Part shown: one piece after another, positions 48,805 through 56,450 of the stretch | How positions within the stretch are numbered: the stretch's first letter is position 1 | How the letters are laid out: the number at the start of each line of letters is the position of its first letter | From: JBDHTS01 sp044220535 | GTDB taxonomy: Bacteria; Pseudomonadota; Alphaproteobacteria; Micavibrionales; Micavibrionaceae | Direction: 5' to 3' | Assembly: GCA_044220535.1 (NCBI GenBank) | Contig: JBGAQU010000005.1 | Location: 1-56,450, forward strand | DNA length: 56,450 bases | Program-made: the position numbers and the translations under genes | Notes under the pieces: generated by a model | Database searches by the model: none | What the model saw: only the letters and a program-made list of their open reading frames with translations | Told to the model about the DNA's origin: nothing

Positions 48805-48808
48805 TTTT

Positions 48809-49582
48809 TTATGGCCTCAACACAGTCTTCAGAAAATCCAGCGCATAGGCCCAGCTGCGTTGATCCGCTTTCGCGTTATACGCCGCACCCTTCGCATTAT
48901 CAGTTCCGGCTTCTTTCTCCGTAAAGCTGTGCACCGCATGGCTATGCGTCACCAGCACCCAGTCCGCGCCAGCCGTGTTCATTTCATCGGTGAACGCCTT
49001 CACCTCCTCCGGTTTCACATGCGGATCGTCCGCGCCCGTCTGCACCTGGATCGATGGTTTGATGATGCCTGGCTTCGTCACCGGATCCGGCGTGGCGAGG
49101 CCGCCATGGAAGGTGACGATGCCGTCGACAGTCGCTCCCGACCGCGCCAGTTCCAGCGCCATCGTCCCGCCGAAGCAATACCCGATCACCGCGATCTGTG
49201 GCCCGATGCTGCTCATCGACCGGACAAGATTCAGCGCCGCATTGATCCGCTGCACAGATTTTTTTGGATCGGCTTTATATTCACCGGCCAGCTTGCCTGC
49301 TTCTTCGTTCGTCTTGGGATGAATGCCCTTGCCATACATGTCGATGGCGAATGCGTTATACCCCATCTCCGCCAGCATATCCGCGCGCCGCTTCTCGTAC
49401 TCGCCGAGGCCCTTCCATTGATGGATGATCAGCACCACAGGCGCGGGGGCATGGGCTTTCGTCCGCGCAAAATACCCTTCCAGAACGGTATCGCCGTCCT
49501 TATATTCAATCGCCTGCCCCGCGAAAGCCTGTCCTGTCGCTAAAAGGAAAACGGTTAAAGCTAGGGCCATAAGTTTTTTCAT
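48809..49582 (-). CDS. Exported dienelactone hydrolase-family protein
   Basis: The product is 257 residues from ATG 49582 after GGAGGATCTC. A signal peptide (MKKLMALALTVFLLATGQAF, AG) indicates export. The alpha/beta hydrolase core has a Cys nucleophile in VIGYCFGGTMAL (C136), an acid in GADDPHV (D185/186) and the histidine in HAVHSF (H218), the catalytic triad of dienelactone hydrolases. The true substrate is unknown since many members act on other esters. The frame continues upstream into a repeat but no start there fits. Confidence 0.85.
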   Translation of the reverse strand: MKKLMALALTVFLLATGQAFAGQAIEYKDGDTVLEGYFARTKAHAPAPVVLIIHQWKGLGEYEKRRADMLAEMGYNAFAIDMYGKGIHPKTNEEAGKLAGEYKADPKKSVQRINAALNLVRSMSSIGPQIAVIGYCFGGTMALELARSGATVDGIVTFHGGLATPDPVTKPGIIKPSIQVQTGADDPHVKPEEVKAFTDEMNTAGADWVLVTHSHAVHSFTEKEAGTDNAKGAAYNAKADQRSWAYALDFLKTVLRP

Positions 49583-49611
49583 GAGATCCTCCATGTACAG
49601 GAAAAGAAATT

Positions 49612-49675
49612 TACCGCAGATGAGCGCGGATAGACACAGATATTTATCTGCGTCCATCCGTGTTCATCTGCGGGT
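49612..49675. repeat. Long imperfect palindrome between the hydrolase and MnmA
   Basis: ACCGCAGATGAGCGCGGATA on the left answers TATCTGCGTCCATCCGTGTT and TCATCTGCGGGT on the right. This is the familiar dispersed sequence centred on ATCTGCG, present once here. It lies between two minus-strand genes, directly beyond the MnmA stop. Confidence 0.7.
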
Positions 49676-49682
49676 TCTGATT

Positions 49683-50816
49683 TTATGCCGCTACGCTTAA
49701 GGAGACGCTTTCCGTCCGCTCGATCCAGCCGCCGCCGATGCTGCGCGCGCCGATATAGCACACGGCGGCCTGGCCCGGTGCTATGCCGTATTGCGGCTGC
49801 TCCAGCAACAAATGGGCGCGCCCGTCCGCTTCTATGGTCAGCACCGCCGGTTCCGGTTTCGACATGGACCGCAGCTTCACCGTCACCGCGCATGTCGTCT
49901 CCGGCGTCAGCCAGTTGCAATCCTTCAGGAATACCTGCTGGCATGCCAGCGCCTGTTTAGGCCCAACGATCACGCGGTTGGCCGACGGGTCCAGTTTCAC
50001 GACATACAGCGGCTCGTTATTCTCTGTCACGCCGCCGCCCACGCCAATGCCCTTACGCTGCCCGATCGTATAGCCGATGATCCCGTCATGGCTGCCCACG
50101 GTACGCCCGTCAATATGCACAATATCGCCCGGCTTCTGTGCCTCGGGCCGAAGACCGCGCACCACCTTCGCGTAATCGCCGCCCGGCACGAAACAGATAT
50201 CCTGTGAATCCGGTTTCGCCGCCGTGATCAGCCCGAGGCGTTCCGCATGTTGCCGCGTCACATCCTTGGTCCAGCCGCCTAAAGGGAAGCGCAGGAAATC
50301 CAGCTGTGCCTGCGTCGTCGCGAACAAGAAATAGCTTTGGTCCTTGGTGCTGTCCACCGCCGCATGCAGTTCCGAACGGCCGTCCCGCACCACGCGCTGC
50401 ACGTAATGCCCGGTCGCCATGCAGTCCGCGCCAAGGTCATGCGCGACCTGCAACAGGTCCCGGAACTTCACCGTCTGGTTACAGCGCACGCAGGGGATTG
50501 GCGTTTCGCCGCGCAGATAACTGTCCGCGAATTCGCTGATGACGCTGTCCTTGAAATTGCTTTCGTAATTCAGTACGTAGTGGGGAAACCCACGCGCCTC
50601 TGCCACGCGCCGCGCATCATATATGTCCTGCCCGGCGCAGCAGGCACCCTTTTTTTTCAATGCCTCGCCGAAATCATAAAGCTGCAGCGTAACACCGACG
50701 ACATCATAGCCTTGCTCATGCAACAACGACGCGACCACGGATGAATCCACCCCGCCCGACATGGCCACCACCACGCGGGTCTCAGATTCAGGCTTGTCAA
50801 AACCGAGGCTGTTCAT
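49683..50816 (-). CDS. mnmA: tRNA-specific 2-thiouridylase
   Basis: The product is 377 residues from ATG 50816 (the frame starts 13 codons earlier). The PP-loop SGGVDSS is at 20-26. The catalytic Cys pair is present, PIPCVRCNQTVKF and DSQDICFVPGGDYAKVV. It forms 2-thiouridine at the wobble position of tRNA-Lys, Glu and Gln using sulfur that originates from a cysteine desulfurase. A NifS-type desulfurase and a ferredoxin lie within 3 kb on the same strand, though orphans intervene. Confidence 0.97.
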   Translation of the reverse strand: MNSLGFDKPESETRVVVAMSGGVDSSVVASLLHEQGYDVVGVTLQLYDFGEALKKKGACCAGQDIYDARRVAEARGFPHYVLNYESNFKDSVISEFADSYLRGETPIPCVRCNQTVKFRDLLQVAHDLGADCMATGHYVQRVVRDGRSELHAAVDSTKDQSYFLFATTQAQLDFLRFPLGGWTKDVTRQHAERLGLITAAKPDSQDICFVPGGDYAKVVRGLRPEAQKPGDIVHIDGRTVGSHDGIIGYTIGQRKGIGVGGGVTENNEPLYVVKLDPSANRVIVGPKQALACQQVFLKDCNWLTPETTCAVTVKLRSMSKPEPAVLTIEADGRAHLLLEQPQYGIAPGQAAVCYIGARSIGGGWIERTESVSLSVAA

Positions 50817-50880
50817 GTGCCGCACTATAAGGTATAAAAAGCTGAAAAGCAACAATTAGACATATTGTTAATGGGCTATC

Positions 50881-51144
50881 ATGTTGAAATGGTGTAAAAA
50901 TATCTTATCGGAACTTTTCTATCGGGCGGGCGGCTCTTCTAAACCTCCTTCCCATGATGAACGGCCGGTCATGCTCCAAATCAGTGAAAAGCATTATCAG
51001 GATCCCAGAACGGGTCTTGTCGTGGAATCGGACAATCAGTTGGAAGCCGCTGCGGTGATTGCAGCGTTTCAAAGTGGTAAAGCCGTTATTTGTCATGGCA
51101 TGCCGGGTAGCAAAGTCAGGATAGAGCGGTATGACATATCCTAA
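50881..51144 (+). CDS. Small orphan protein divergent from MnmA
   Basis: This 87-residue frame starts at an ATG without a clear binding site. An internal ATG at 50971 (MLQISEKHYQDPRTG) may be the real start, giving 57 residues. It is not recognised. The C-terminal part has the pattern of a small alpha/beta protein (QLEAAAVIAAFQSGKAVICH, then GMPGSKVRIERYD). Neighbours give no hint about function. Confidence 0.45.
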   Translation: MLKWCKNILSELFYRAGGSSKPPSHDERPVMLQISEKHYQDPRTGLVVESDNQLEAAAVIAAFQSGKAVICHGMPGSKVRIERYDIS

Positions 51145-51195
51145 GCGGACCAAACGGGAGGATCCGCTTCAAAAAAACCAGAAATTTATTTTTAA

Positions 51196-51453
51196 TCAGG
51201 GTCCTAAAAAAAGGCGGGCAAAACGGCGGGCCAAGCCCGGCACAGGATCGCTTTTACCGCCCCATTCGTAATTGGATTCGGCCTGTTTAAGGTGCCATGC
51301 CATCAAGCCAGGTGACATTGCCCCTGCTGCTTGCCTTAAATGCCATTGCATGGCTTCGCCTTTTGTCATTGTAAAGCCCCATAGGCGGTCGCCGATGATC
51401 AGGGGCGGCGGCACGACGCGCTGGAAGGGTTTCTTGCAGGAAAGGTCGGCCAT
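51196..51453 (-). CDS. Small orphan protein coupled to the ferredoxin gene
   Basis: The product is 85 residues from an ATG one base after the ferredoxin stop (TGACATG). The open frame extends upstream into the ferredoxin gene but that start is rejected. It is not recognised. The segment VVPPPLIIGDRLWGFTMTKG and the repeat-like AMQWHLRQAAGAM / LMAWHLKQAESN are notable, as an internal W-H-L-(R/K)-Q-A duplication. It is rich in Trp, Met and Pro. Co-transcription with the ferredoxin suggests a connected role, which I cannot name. Confidence 0.6.
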   Translation of the reverse strand: MADLSCKKPFQRVVPPPLIIGDRLWGFTMTKGEAMQWHLRQAAGAMSPGLMAWHLKQAESNYEWGGKSDPVPGLARRFARLFLGP

Positions 51454-51454
51454 G

Positions 51455-51790
51455 TCACCACCCCGGCTTCGTGCCCGGCACCGCGACGACCAGGCCATCT
51501 AGTTCAGGCGTCATTTTGATCTGGCAGCTCAGGCGTGAATTTTTCCGCACGTCGAAGGCGAGGTCGAGCATATCTTCTTCCTCATCCGACCGTCCGTCTT
51601 CATCCATGGTTTTATCCTGCCAGTCCGGATGCACATAGACATGGCAAGTGGCGCAGGCGAGGGATCCGCCGCACGCGCCCTCGATCGGGTCGATATCGTT
51701 TTTCACCGCGATTTCCATGACCGAAAGCCCAAGCGGCGCCTCCACCGTTTTCGGCGTTCCGTTTTTCAGGATGAAGGTGATGGAGGGCAT
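51455..51790 (-). CDS. 2Fe-2S ferredoxin, adrenodoxin type
   Basis: The product is 111 residues from ATG 51790, preceded by AAGGATCACTCC. The four cluster Cys are C40, C46, C49 (GACGGSLACATCHVYV) and C89 (SRLSCQI), with the acidic helix DEDGRSDEEEDML typical of the adrenodoxin/ISC ferredoxins. It passes electrons in Fe-S cluster assembly or to a monooxygenase. Proximity to a cysteine desulfurase favours the first. The open frame runs 13 residues further but those are unlike the family. Confidence 0.95.
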   Translation of the reverse strand: MPSITFILKNGTPKTVEAPLGLSVMEIAVKNDIDPIEGACGGSLACATCHVYVHPDWQDKTMDEDGRSDEEEDMLDLAFDVRKNSRLSCQIKMTPELDGLVVAVPGTKPGW

Positions 51791-51915
51791 GGAGTGATCC
51801 TTGGTTTTGGAAGATGTAGTGGTATTCAAAATCGTTAAAATTGTCCATGATTAAACACCCAGTATATTGACATATAAATTCATACTGTATACAAGAAGTA
51901 AAAAAGGAGATTGAA

Positions 51916-52308
51916 ATGGCCAAACATGCTTTTACTGGCGAAGTGATCGGTTCACCTGGTGCTGACAGGCGCGAGACTGCGGCTTGTGCGCGCGCTTCAG
52001 CTGAAAATTACAGAACTATGGCCAGACCATTTGAGAAAGCAGCGTATGATCGCTACATAGAAGTTTATAATAAGGTGTTCCGCGAACTCTACGGCAATAA
52101 AACCAGAGTGCCTGAGGTGCTTGAACAAAGAGCTTACAGACAAGATAGGGTAGAACAAGCCCTTTCTCGAGATATACAGTATTGCAAGGCAAGAAATAAG
52201 GCAGCGGAATTCAATGCAAAAGCAAGCCAGGCCAACTGGAAAGCCTTCAGAAATGAAGTGGTTGCTTCCGTTCAAACCGCGCTGGCGAAGCTTGGTCTGA
52301 ATTTCTGA
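51916..52308 (+). CDS. Orphan helical protein
   Basis: The product is 130 residues in A+T-rich DNA and not recognised. From residue 15 on it is almost wholly helix-forming with regular charged residues (FEKAAYDRYIEVYNKVFREL, then RDIQYCKARNKAAEFNAKAS). There is no signal peptide. The start is preceded by AAAAGGAGATTGAA, the same leader as for the orphans at 13,360 and 38,255. TTGACA sits 40 bases upstream, with TATACA at a shorter than usual 15-base spacing. It abuts the 3' end of the cysteine desulfurase gene. Confidence 0.65.
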   Translation: MAKHAFTGEVIGSPGADRRETAACARASAENYRTMARPFEKAAYDRYIEVYNKVFRELYGNKTRVPEVLEQRAYRQDRVEQALSRDIQYCKARNKAAEFNAKASQANWKAFRNEVVASVQTALAKLGLNF

Positions 52309-52314
52309 ATATTA

Positions 52315-53430
52315 CTAAGGCTTGATCCGGTCCTTCACCCGCCCGTGCATCAAGGTCCAGGCGGCGATAAACCGGTCTATATCTTCATCTGTGGTCGCCC
52401 AGCCTGTAGACACGCGCAAAGCACTTTTGGTCACGGCATCCGGCAATCTCATCGCCTGCAGCACGTGGCTCGCCTTCACAGTGCCGCTGGAGCAGGCGGA
52501 GCCGGAGGAAACGGCAATGCCCTCCAGATCCAGAATCATCAATTGCGTTTCCGCTGATACACCTGGCAAAGCGATGCAGCTTGTATTGTAGAGGCGCGAT
52601 ACGTCGCGTCCCGCGATTATCGCGCGCGGTTCGATGGACAGGATTGCGTTTTCAAGACGGTCGCGCCGTGCCGTATCAATGATTTTCAATTCAGACAGCG
52701 CATCCTGTGCTGCCGCGCCAAACCCTGCGATGCCCGCCGCGTTTTCTGTCCCTGCGCGCTGGCGTTTTTCCTGTCCGCCGCCATGGATCAATATGGCGGG
52801 CTTCGCGCCCGGCGCGGCGATCAAAGCACCTGCGCCCTGCGGCCCGCCGATCTTGTGCGCGGACAGGCTTAAATAATCGACGCGCAGCGCAGGCATGTCG
52901 ATGGCAATGCGGCCTGCGCCCTGCACCGCATCGGTGTGAAAGAAAATATTTGGATGGATTGCGCGCGCGCGTTTCGCCAGATCTACAACTGGCTGGATCA
53001 CGCCTGTTTCATTATTGGCCAGCATGATTGAAATCAATACGGGTGCGGGACCCTCGCGCAGCTGGCGTTCAAACGCATCGATATTGATCAATCCGTTTTC
53101 ATCAACCGCGATTTTTTCAGCATTCGGCGCGGATTCCAGAATGGATGGATGTTCGGTCGCGCCGACCAGAATACGCTCGCCCGCGAAAGTTTTCAGGACA
53201 GCATTGTTGGATTCCGTCGCGCCTGACGTGAATGTCACCTGCGTGGAAACCGTCCCGCACAGCGCCGCGACCTGTTCGCGCGCGATTTCCACGTATTTCC
53301 GTGCCTGTCTGCCGAAATGATGCGTGGAGGATGCGTTGCCCGGTTCTTCCATCACGCGCAGCATCGCCTCGCGCGCGGAGAGGCGCAGCGGAGCGGTCGC
53401 ATTGTAATCGAGATAGGTCTTGTTTTTCAT
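52315..53430 (-). CDS. Cysteine desulfurase, NifS/IscS type
   Basis: The product is 371 residues. The PLP lysine is K193 (LSAHKIGGPQGAGAL), the cofactor contact block is TSGATESNNAVLK, and the catalytic Cys is C313 in SSGSACSSGTVKAS. It removes sulfur from cysteine, giving alanine and a persulfide used for Fe-S clusters and tRNA thiolation. The SGSACSSG form of the loop is that of group I enzymes. No scaffold gene (iscU/sufU) is seen, but the ferredoxin is 520 bases away on the same strand. A divergent alpha/beta hydrolase gene lies upstream. Confidence 0.95.
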   Translation of the reverse strand: MKNKTYLDYNATAPLRLSAREAMLRVMEEPGNASSTHHFGRQARKYVEIAREQVAALCGTVSTQVTFTSGATESNNAVLKTFAGERILVGATEHPSILESAPNAEKIAVDENGLINIDAFERQLREGPAPVLISIMLANNETGVIQPVVDLAKRARAIHPNIFFHTDAVQGAGRIAIDMPALRVDYLSLSAHKIGGPQGAGALIAAPGAKPAILIHGGGQEKRQRAGTENAAGIAGFGAAAQDALSELKIIDTARRDRLENAILSIEPRAIIAGRDVSRLYNTSCIALPGVSAETQLMILDLEGIAVSSGSACSSGTVKASHVLQAMRLPDAVTKSALRVSTGWATTDEDIDRFIAAWTLMHGRVKDRIKP

Positions 53431-53660
53431 ATCAATCCAAAAAATTGCATAAGTGTTTATAAGCTCTCCGCTTGCACTCCATCAACTATTTCTATTATCC
53501 ACAAACAAATCAGATCGTTATGAGAAATACGTAGACAAACGACTCGCGCATTTGCTATCACGAAGACAGTTCAGAAATTTAAGACGCGTGAGAAAACTGA
53601 CTGGGCGGGGGGAAATTTTTACCGCCTGAAGATTGTGTGAAATAAAGATACGGGGAATCA

Positions 53661-54341
53661 ATGCCAGAAATTATCATCAACGGTCCCGCAGGCCGTCTTG
53701 AAGGCCGCTACACTCATTCGAAGACTCCGAACGCACCGTTGGCCATTGTCCTGCATCCGCATCCGGAACATGGCGGCACAATGAACAATAAGCTCACTTA
53801 TTATATGTTCCAGAGCTTCGTGCAGCGCGGCTTTTCCACCCTGCGCTTCAACTTCCGCGGCGTGGGCCGCAGCCAGGGCGAACACGACAAGGGCGAAGGC
53901 GAACTGAGCGATGCCGCCTCCGCGCTCGACTGGATGCAGGATTTGAATCCCAACGCGCCTTATGTATGGGTCGCGGGCTTTTCCTTTGGCGCCTGGATCG
54001 GCATGCAGCTTTTGATGCGCCGGCCGGAGATCAAGGGCTTTATCTCCGTCGCCCCGCCCGCCAACATGTATGATTTCACCTTCCTGGCCCCATGTCCGAC
54101 ATCGGGCCTTATTCTTCACGGCGGCAAGGACGATATCGTCCCCGAACCGCATGTGGAAAAGCTGGTGCAGCGCCTGCGCGCGCAAAAGGGAATCAGCATC
54201 GATTACCGCGTGGTGGACAAGGCGAACCATTTCTTCCACGACCGCGTGGACGACATGATCGTGCATCTGCACGACCATATGAACCGGGCCAATGGTGGCC
54301 GCCCGGTCGAAATTCCCGCAGGCCTGATCGCCGCGGCATAG
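53661..54341 (+). CDS. Alpha/beta hydrolase
   Basis: The product is 226 residues with the fold of COG2945-like hydrolases. A serine nucleophile is in VAGFSFGAWIG (S108), the acid is D157 or D158 (HGGKDDIVPEPHV) and the histidine H190 (KANHFFHDRV). The N-terminal LHPHPEHGGTMNNKLTY and FNFRGVGRSQG are typical. This gene sits divergently upstream of cysteine desulfurases in several alphaproteobacteria. The substrate is unknown. The 230-base divergent spacer holds A+T-rich sequence and a GGCGGG/CCGCC hairpin, but no clear regulatory site. Confidence 0.9.
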   Translation: MPEIIINGPAGRLEGRYTHSKTPNAPLAIVLHPHPEHGGTMNNKLTYYMFQSFVQRGFSTLRFNFRGVGRSQGEHDKGEGELSDAASALDWMQDLNPNAPYVWVAGFSFGAWIGMQLLMRRPEIKGFISVAPPANMYDFTFLAPCPTSGLILHGGKDDIVPEPHVEKLVQRLRAQKGISIDYRVVDKANHFFHDRVDDMIVHLHDHMNRANGGRPVEIPAGLIAAA

Positions 54342-54353
54342 GATTTGCAATTG

Positions 54354-54386
54354 AAACCGGGCCGGCGCATGCCGCCCGGTTTTTTG
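54354..54386 (+). terminator. Rho-independent terminator after the alpha/beta hydrolase
   Basis: AAACCGGG and CCCGGTTT pair around CCGGCGCATGCCG, itself a short stem, and a T-run follows. Confidence 0.85.
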
Positions 54387-54421
54387 CATTCTGAAAGATA
54401 AAAAGAACAAGGAGACGTAAC

Positions 54422-54730
54422 ATGGCTGAACTGAGCCAGAGCCAGGCCTATGCCCTGGCGGCTGAAATCGCGGGGATGGTGCGCCGGGAAGGCATGCATG
54501 ATTTCAAACCCGAACAGGATCTGGCCTCCGCAACCTTGTGCGGCCTCTGTGTCCATACCGGCAGCGACGGCCTGCAACGCATCCACGCTTGCGACCTCGA
54601 CATCGAATTCATGAAACCCGCCAATGACCAGGTCCTGCAGTTCCGTAAAGGCACCATGGCTGACCTGAAACTTTGGCACAAACGCCTGGGCCGCCTGCAG
54701 GCATCGTTCGCGCTGCCTTTGGCGGCTTAA
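54422..54730 (+). CDS. Uncharacterised small protein
   Basis: The product is 102 residues. It starts after AAGGAGACGTAAC, a very good binding site, and has codon use like the core genes. It is not recognised. The middle block LASATLCGLCVHTGSDGLQR with two Cys and the helical C-terminus (DLKLWHKRLGRLQASFALPL) suggest a folded soluble protein. It converges with the Bcp peroxiredoxin gene with a four-base overlap of the stops. Confidence 0.65.
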   Translation: MAELSQSQAYALAAEIAGMVRREGMHDFKPEQDLASATLCGLCVHTGSDGLQRIHACDLDIEFMKPANDQVLQFRKGTMADLKLWHKRLGRLQASFALPLAA

Positions 54731-55194
54731 AGCGCCGCCACCGCCGCCCGCACCTCTTCCACATGCCCCGGCACTTTCACCTTCCGCCAGATGCGGCGGA
54801 TTTTGCCGGTGCCGTCGATCAGGAAGGTGGACCGGTCGATGCCCATGTATTTTTTGCCATACATGCTTTTTTCGACCCAGGTGCCATAGGCTTCGCACAG
54901 CGTGCCGTCTTCATCGGCCAGCAGCGGAAAGTTCAGTTCAAATTTGTCGCGGAATTTCTCATGCTTCTTCAGGCTGTCTTTGGAAACGCCAAAAATAACC
55001 GCGTTCAATTTTCCGAAATCTTTGATCGAGTCCCGGAAATCGCAGGCCTGCTGGGTGCAACCCGGCGTGTCGTCCTTCGGGTAGAAATACAGCACCACGG
55101 GCTTGCCGCGATGGGCTTTCAGGCTTTCGGTGCCGCCCTTGTCGCTGGGGGCGGAAAAATCAGGTGCCATCTGGCCTTCTTCAAGCGTTTTCAT
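54727..55194 (-). CDS. bcp: Thioredoxin-dependent peroxiredoxin, Bcp/PrxQ type
   Basis: The product is 155 residues, normal length. The peroxidatic and resolving Cys are five apart in KDDTPGCTQQACDFRD (C46 and C51), the PrxQ arrangement. The N-terminal LEEGQMAPDFSAPSDKGGTE and later LLADEDGTLCEAYGTW are family-like. It reduces hydroperoxides with thioredoxin as reductant. The divergent partner beginning at 55,280 is an AsmA/DUF3971-like gene, an arrangement I associate with alphaproteobacteria. Confidence 0.96.
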   Translation of the reverse strand: MKTLEEGQMAPDFSAPSDKGGTESLKAHRGKPVVLYFYPKDDTPGCTQQACDFRDSIKDFGKLNAVIFGVSKDSLKKHEKFRDKFELNFPLLADEDGTLCEAYGTWVEKSMYGKKYMGIDRSTFLIDGTGKIRRIWRKVKVPGHVEEVRAAVAAL

Positions 55195-55279
55195 GTCGAT
55201 CCTTCCTTGATAAGTGCGTCTGAAGCGCTAAACTGTTCAAACGTCATGAGTTCTTTCATATACATAGCAAACGGGCAGC

Positions 55280-56450
55280 GTGCGTAAAGGCTTAATCAAA
55301 TTCGGATCGCGCACCAGTCTGTGGGGCATGGAGGCTATCGCCGCTACGCTCGGCATAATATTGCTGCTGGCCGGGGTCATGGTATGGCGCGTCGCCTCCG
55401 GCCCGGTTGATGTCGGCTTCGCCAAGAAATATATCGAAGAGGCGCTGCATGATGAGGCGACGGACACCAATATCACACTCGGTGGCGTCTTCCTGCACTG
55501 GCCGAAATTCTCCGGCCCGCTGGAACTGAAACTTCAGGATATCCATGTTCTACGCAAGGGCCGCACGCTGGTGGCCATGGACACGGCGGCGCTGGGCGTA
55601 TCCACCAGACATATGCTGATCGGGCGATTGGAACCTGTATCGATCATCCTGAAACATCCGGTCCTCGGCATTATCCGTACAGCGGACAACCAGTTCCGCC
55701 TGAGCCCGCGCGCGCCTGGTGAACAGGACCCCCCTGCGGACCTGACTGAAACCGACTCAAACACCAATATTTTAAGCGAAATCATTGCCAGCCTGTCGCG
55801 CCCAAAGGGCCAGCCGGTGAAGGAACGCTCGCCGCTTTCAGCCTTGAAAATCGTGCGGATCGAGGATGCGACACTGGCGCTGGAAGATCATTACGCCGGG
55901 CTGACATGGTATCTGCAACACGCCAATCTCGAGTTCGGGCGCGATCGCAAAGGCCTGGCGCTCAGCATGGCGCTCAACCTGCCGTCCGAACGGCAAAGCC
56001 CGTCCATGCTGCAGCTGGATGCCGTTTACGGACGTGACGACGGCGATCTGCATTTCAACCTGCATCTCAGCGATGTCGATCTTGGCATGGGCGCGGGAAA
56101 ACTGAAACAGCTGGATCTTCTGACCGGGCAAAAGCTGGTGGTGACGGGGAATTTGTCAGGCAGGCTGAACAGGGCGATGCAGCTTCAGGCTCTTTCCCTT
56201 GATCTGGCCAGCGTGTCCGGCATGGTGGCGGTCCCGGGCATTTATAACGAAACCCTGCCGTATAAAAGTTTTAAACTGAAAGCAGCCTATGACGGGGTGA
56301 ACAAAAAGGCGCGGCTGTCACAGGCGCAAATTATCGTACGGGATGTCGCCATCGGCGCGGCGGCGGATGTCGCCTTTGATGAAAAAGCCATCAGCGCCGA
56401 TGTAAAAATCAATCTGCCGAAAATCGCGCAGGAACAGATTGGTCCTTTAT
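55280..56450 (+). CDS. AsmA/DUF3971-like envelope protein, 5' part (partial)
   Basis: A long frame from a GTG at 55280 (MRKGLIKFGSRTSLWGMEAI) is open to the end of the window, giving 390 visible residues. One membrane segment follows (AATLGIILLLAGVMVWRVAS at about 21-40). The next part, PVDVGFAKKYIEEALHDEAT, then ITLGGVFLHWPKFSGPLELK, matches the start of large YhdP/DUF3971-type AsmA proteins, which are beta-rich periplasm-spanning lipid-transport candidates. An internal ATG at 55328 might also be used. The C-terminus lies outside the window. Confidence 0.7.
   Translation, partial: MRKGLIKFGSRTSLWGMEAIAATLGIILLLAGVMVWRVASGPVDVGFAKKYIEEALHDEATDTNITLGGVFLHWPKFSGPLELKLQDIHVLRKGRTLVAMDTAALGVSTRHMLIGRLEPVSIILKHPVLGIIRTADNQFRLSPRAPGEQDPPADLTETDSNTNILSEIIASLSRPKGQPVKERSPLSALKIVRIEDATLALEDHYAGLTWYLQHANLEFGRDRKGLALSMALNLPSERQSPSMLQLDAVYGRDDGDLHFNLHLSDVDLGMGAGKLKQLDLLTGQKLVVTGNLSGRLNRAMQLQALSLDLASVSGMVAVPGIYNETLPYKSFKLKAAYDGVNKKARLSQAQIIVRDVAIGAAADVAFDEKAISADVKINLPKIAQEQIGPL

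Noticed and set aside
1..56450. CRISPR array, rRNA or recognisable tRNA genes, insertion sequences with transposases.
   Set aside because: No regularly spaced direct repeats, no rRNA segments, no tRNA cloverleaf and no transposase frame were found by reading both strands. Short palindromic repeats are the only mobile-like sequences.

Overview
The window comes from an alphaproteobacterium with a moderately G+C-rich genome. The evidence is the fused spc/alpha ribosomal operon order, an F1-ATPase chaperone of the ATP12 family, a DUF3035/BamF-type lipoprotein beside lspA, a TTG-started RpoA that opens with an alphaproteobacterial IQKNWQELI-type sequence, and the lspA/ileS/ribF neighbourhood. I cannot name the genus. 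An undersampled lineage near Rhodospirillales or Micavibrionales is a guess.

Layout. (1) 1-11,107: the 3' end of S17, then L14, L24, L5, S14, S8, L6, L18, S5, L30, L15 | SecY, Adk | S13, S11, RpoA, L17. A terminator separates L15 from SecY, and a clear sigma-70-type promoter lies before S13. Four small A+T-rich orphan ORFs sit in the junctions of this otherwise canonical operon. L30 and L17 carry Lys/Ala-rich extensions. (2) 11,150-19,722: an ICMT-like membrane methyltransferase, two orphan genes, RarA, an AlgF-like exported protein, a Nudix hydrolase, the fluoride channel CrcB, an RluC-type pseudouridine synthase, an AsmA-like protein and the ATP12 chaperone. (3) 19,806-24,878: a short leader ORF plus terminator ahead of an ABC exporter, a membrane protein, a VapBC toxin-antitoxin pair and MutL. 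(4) 25,084-27,214: a promoter-hairpins-terminator unit that looks like a structured RNA, followed by two exported proteins built from phage-tail-like sequence. (5) 27,264-40,187, all minus strand: pentapeptide repeat protein, Pgi, two M16 peptidase-family proteins, BamF, LspA, DUF2628, IleS, an orphan, an AEC transporter and RibF. (6) 40,339-46,807: an SH3b protein, a 1370-residue secreted protein that joins a lysozyme, two clan-A-like glycosidase domains and a beta-helix, and a DEAD-box helicase with a folded leader. (7) 46,877-56,450: orphans, a class I cyclic-nucleotide-phosphodiesterase-like protein, a dienelactone-hydrolase-like protein, MnmA, a 2Fe-2S ferredoxin, a NifS-type cysteine desulfurase, an alpha/beta hydrolase, a Bcp peroxiredoxin and the start of an AsmA/DUF3971-like protein.

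Two families of dispersed palindromic repeats punctuate the window. In at least two genes, the paired M16 peptidases, the repeat lies inside the reading frame just before the signal peptide. The most unusual items are the 1370-residue fusion, the in-frame repeats, the orphan ORFs embedded in the ribosomal operon, the PDE-like enzyme, the putative structured RNA before the phage-like exported genes and the candidate attenuator before the ABC exporter. MnmA, ferredoxin and NifS form a sulfur-transfer neighbourhood. LspA, BamF and the M16 pair form an envelope-biogenesis block.
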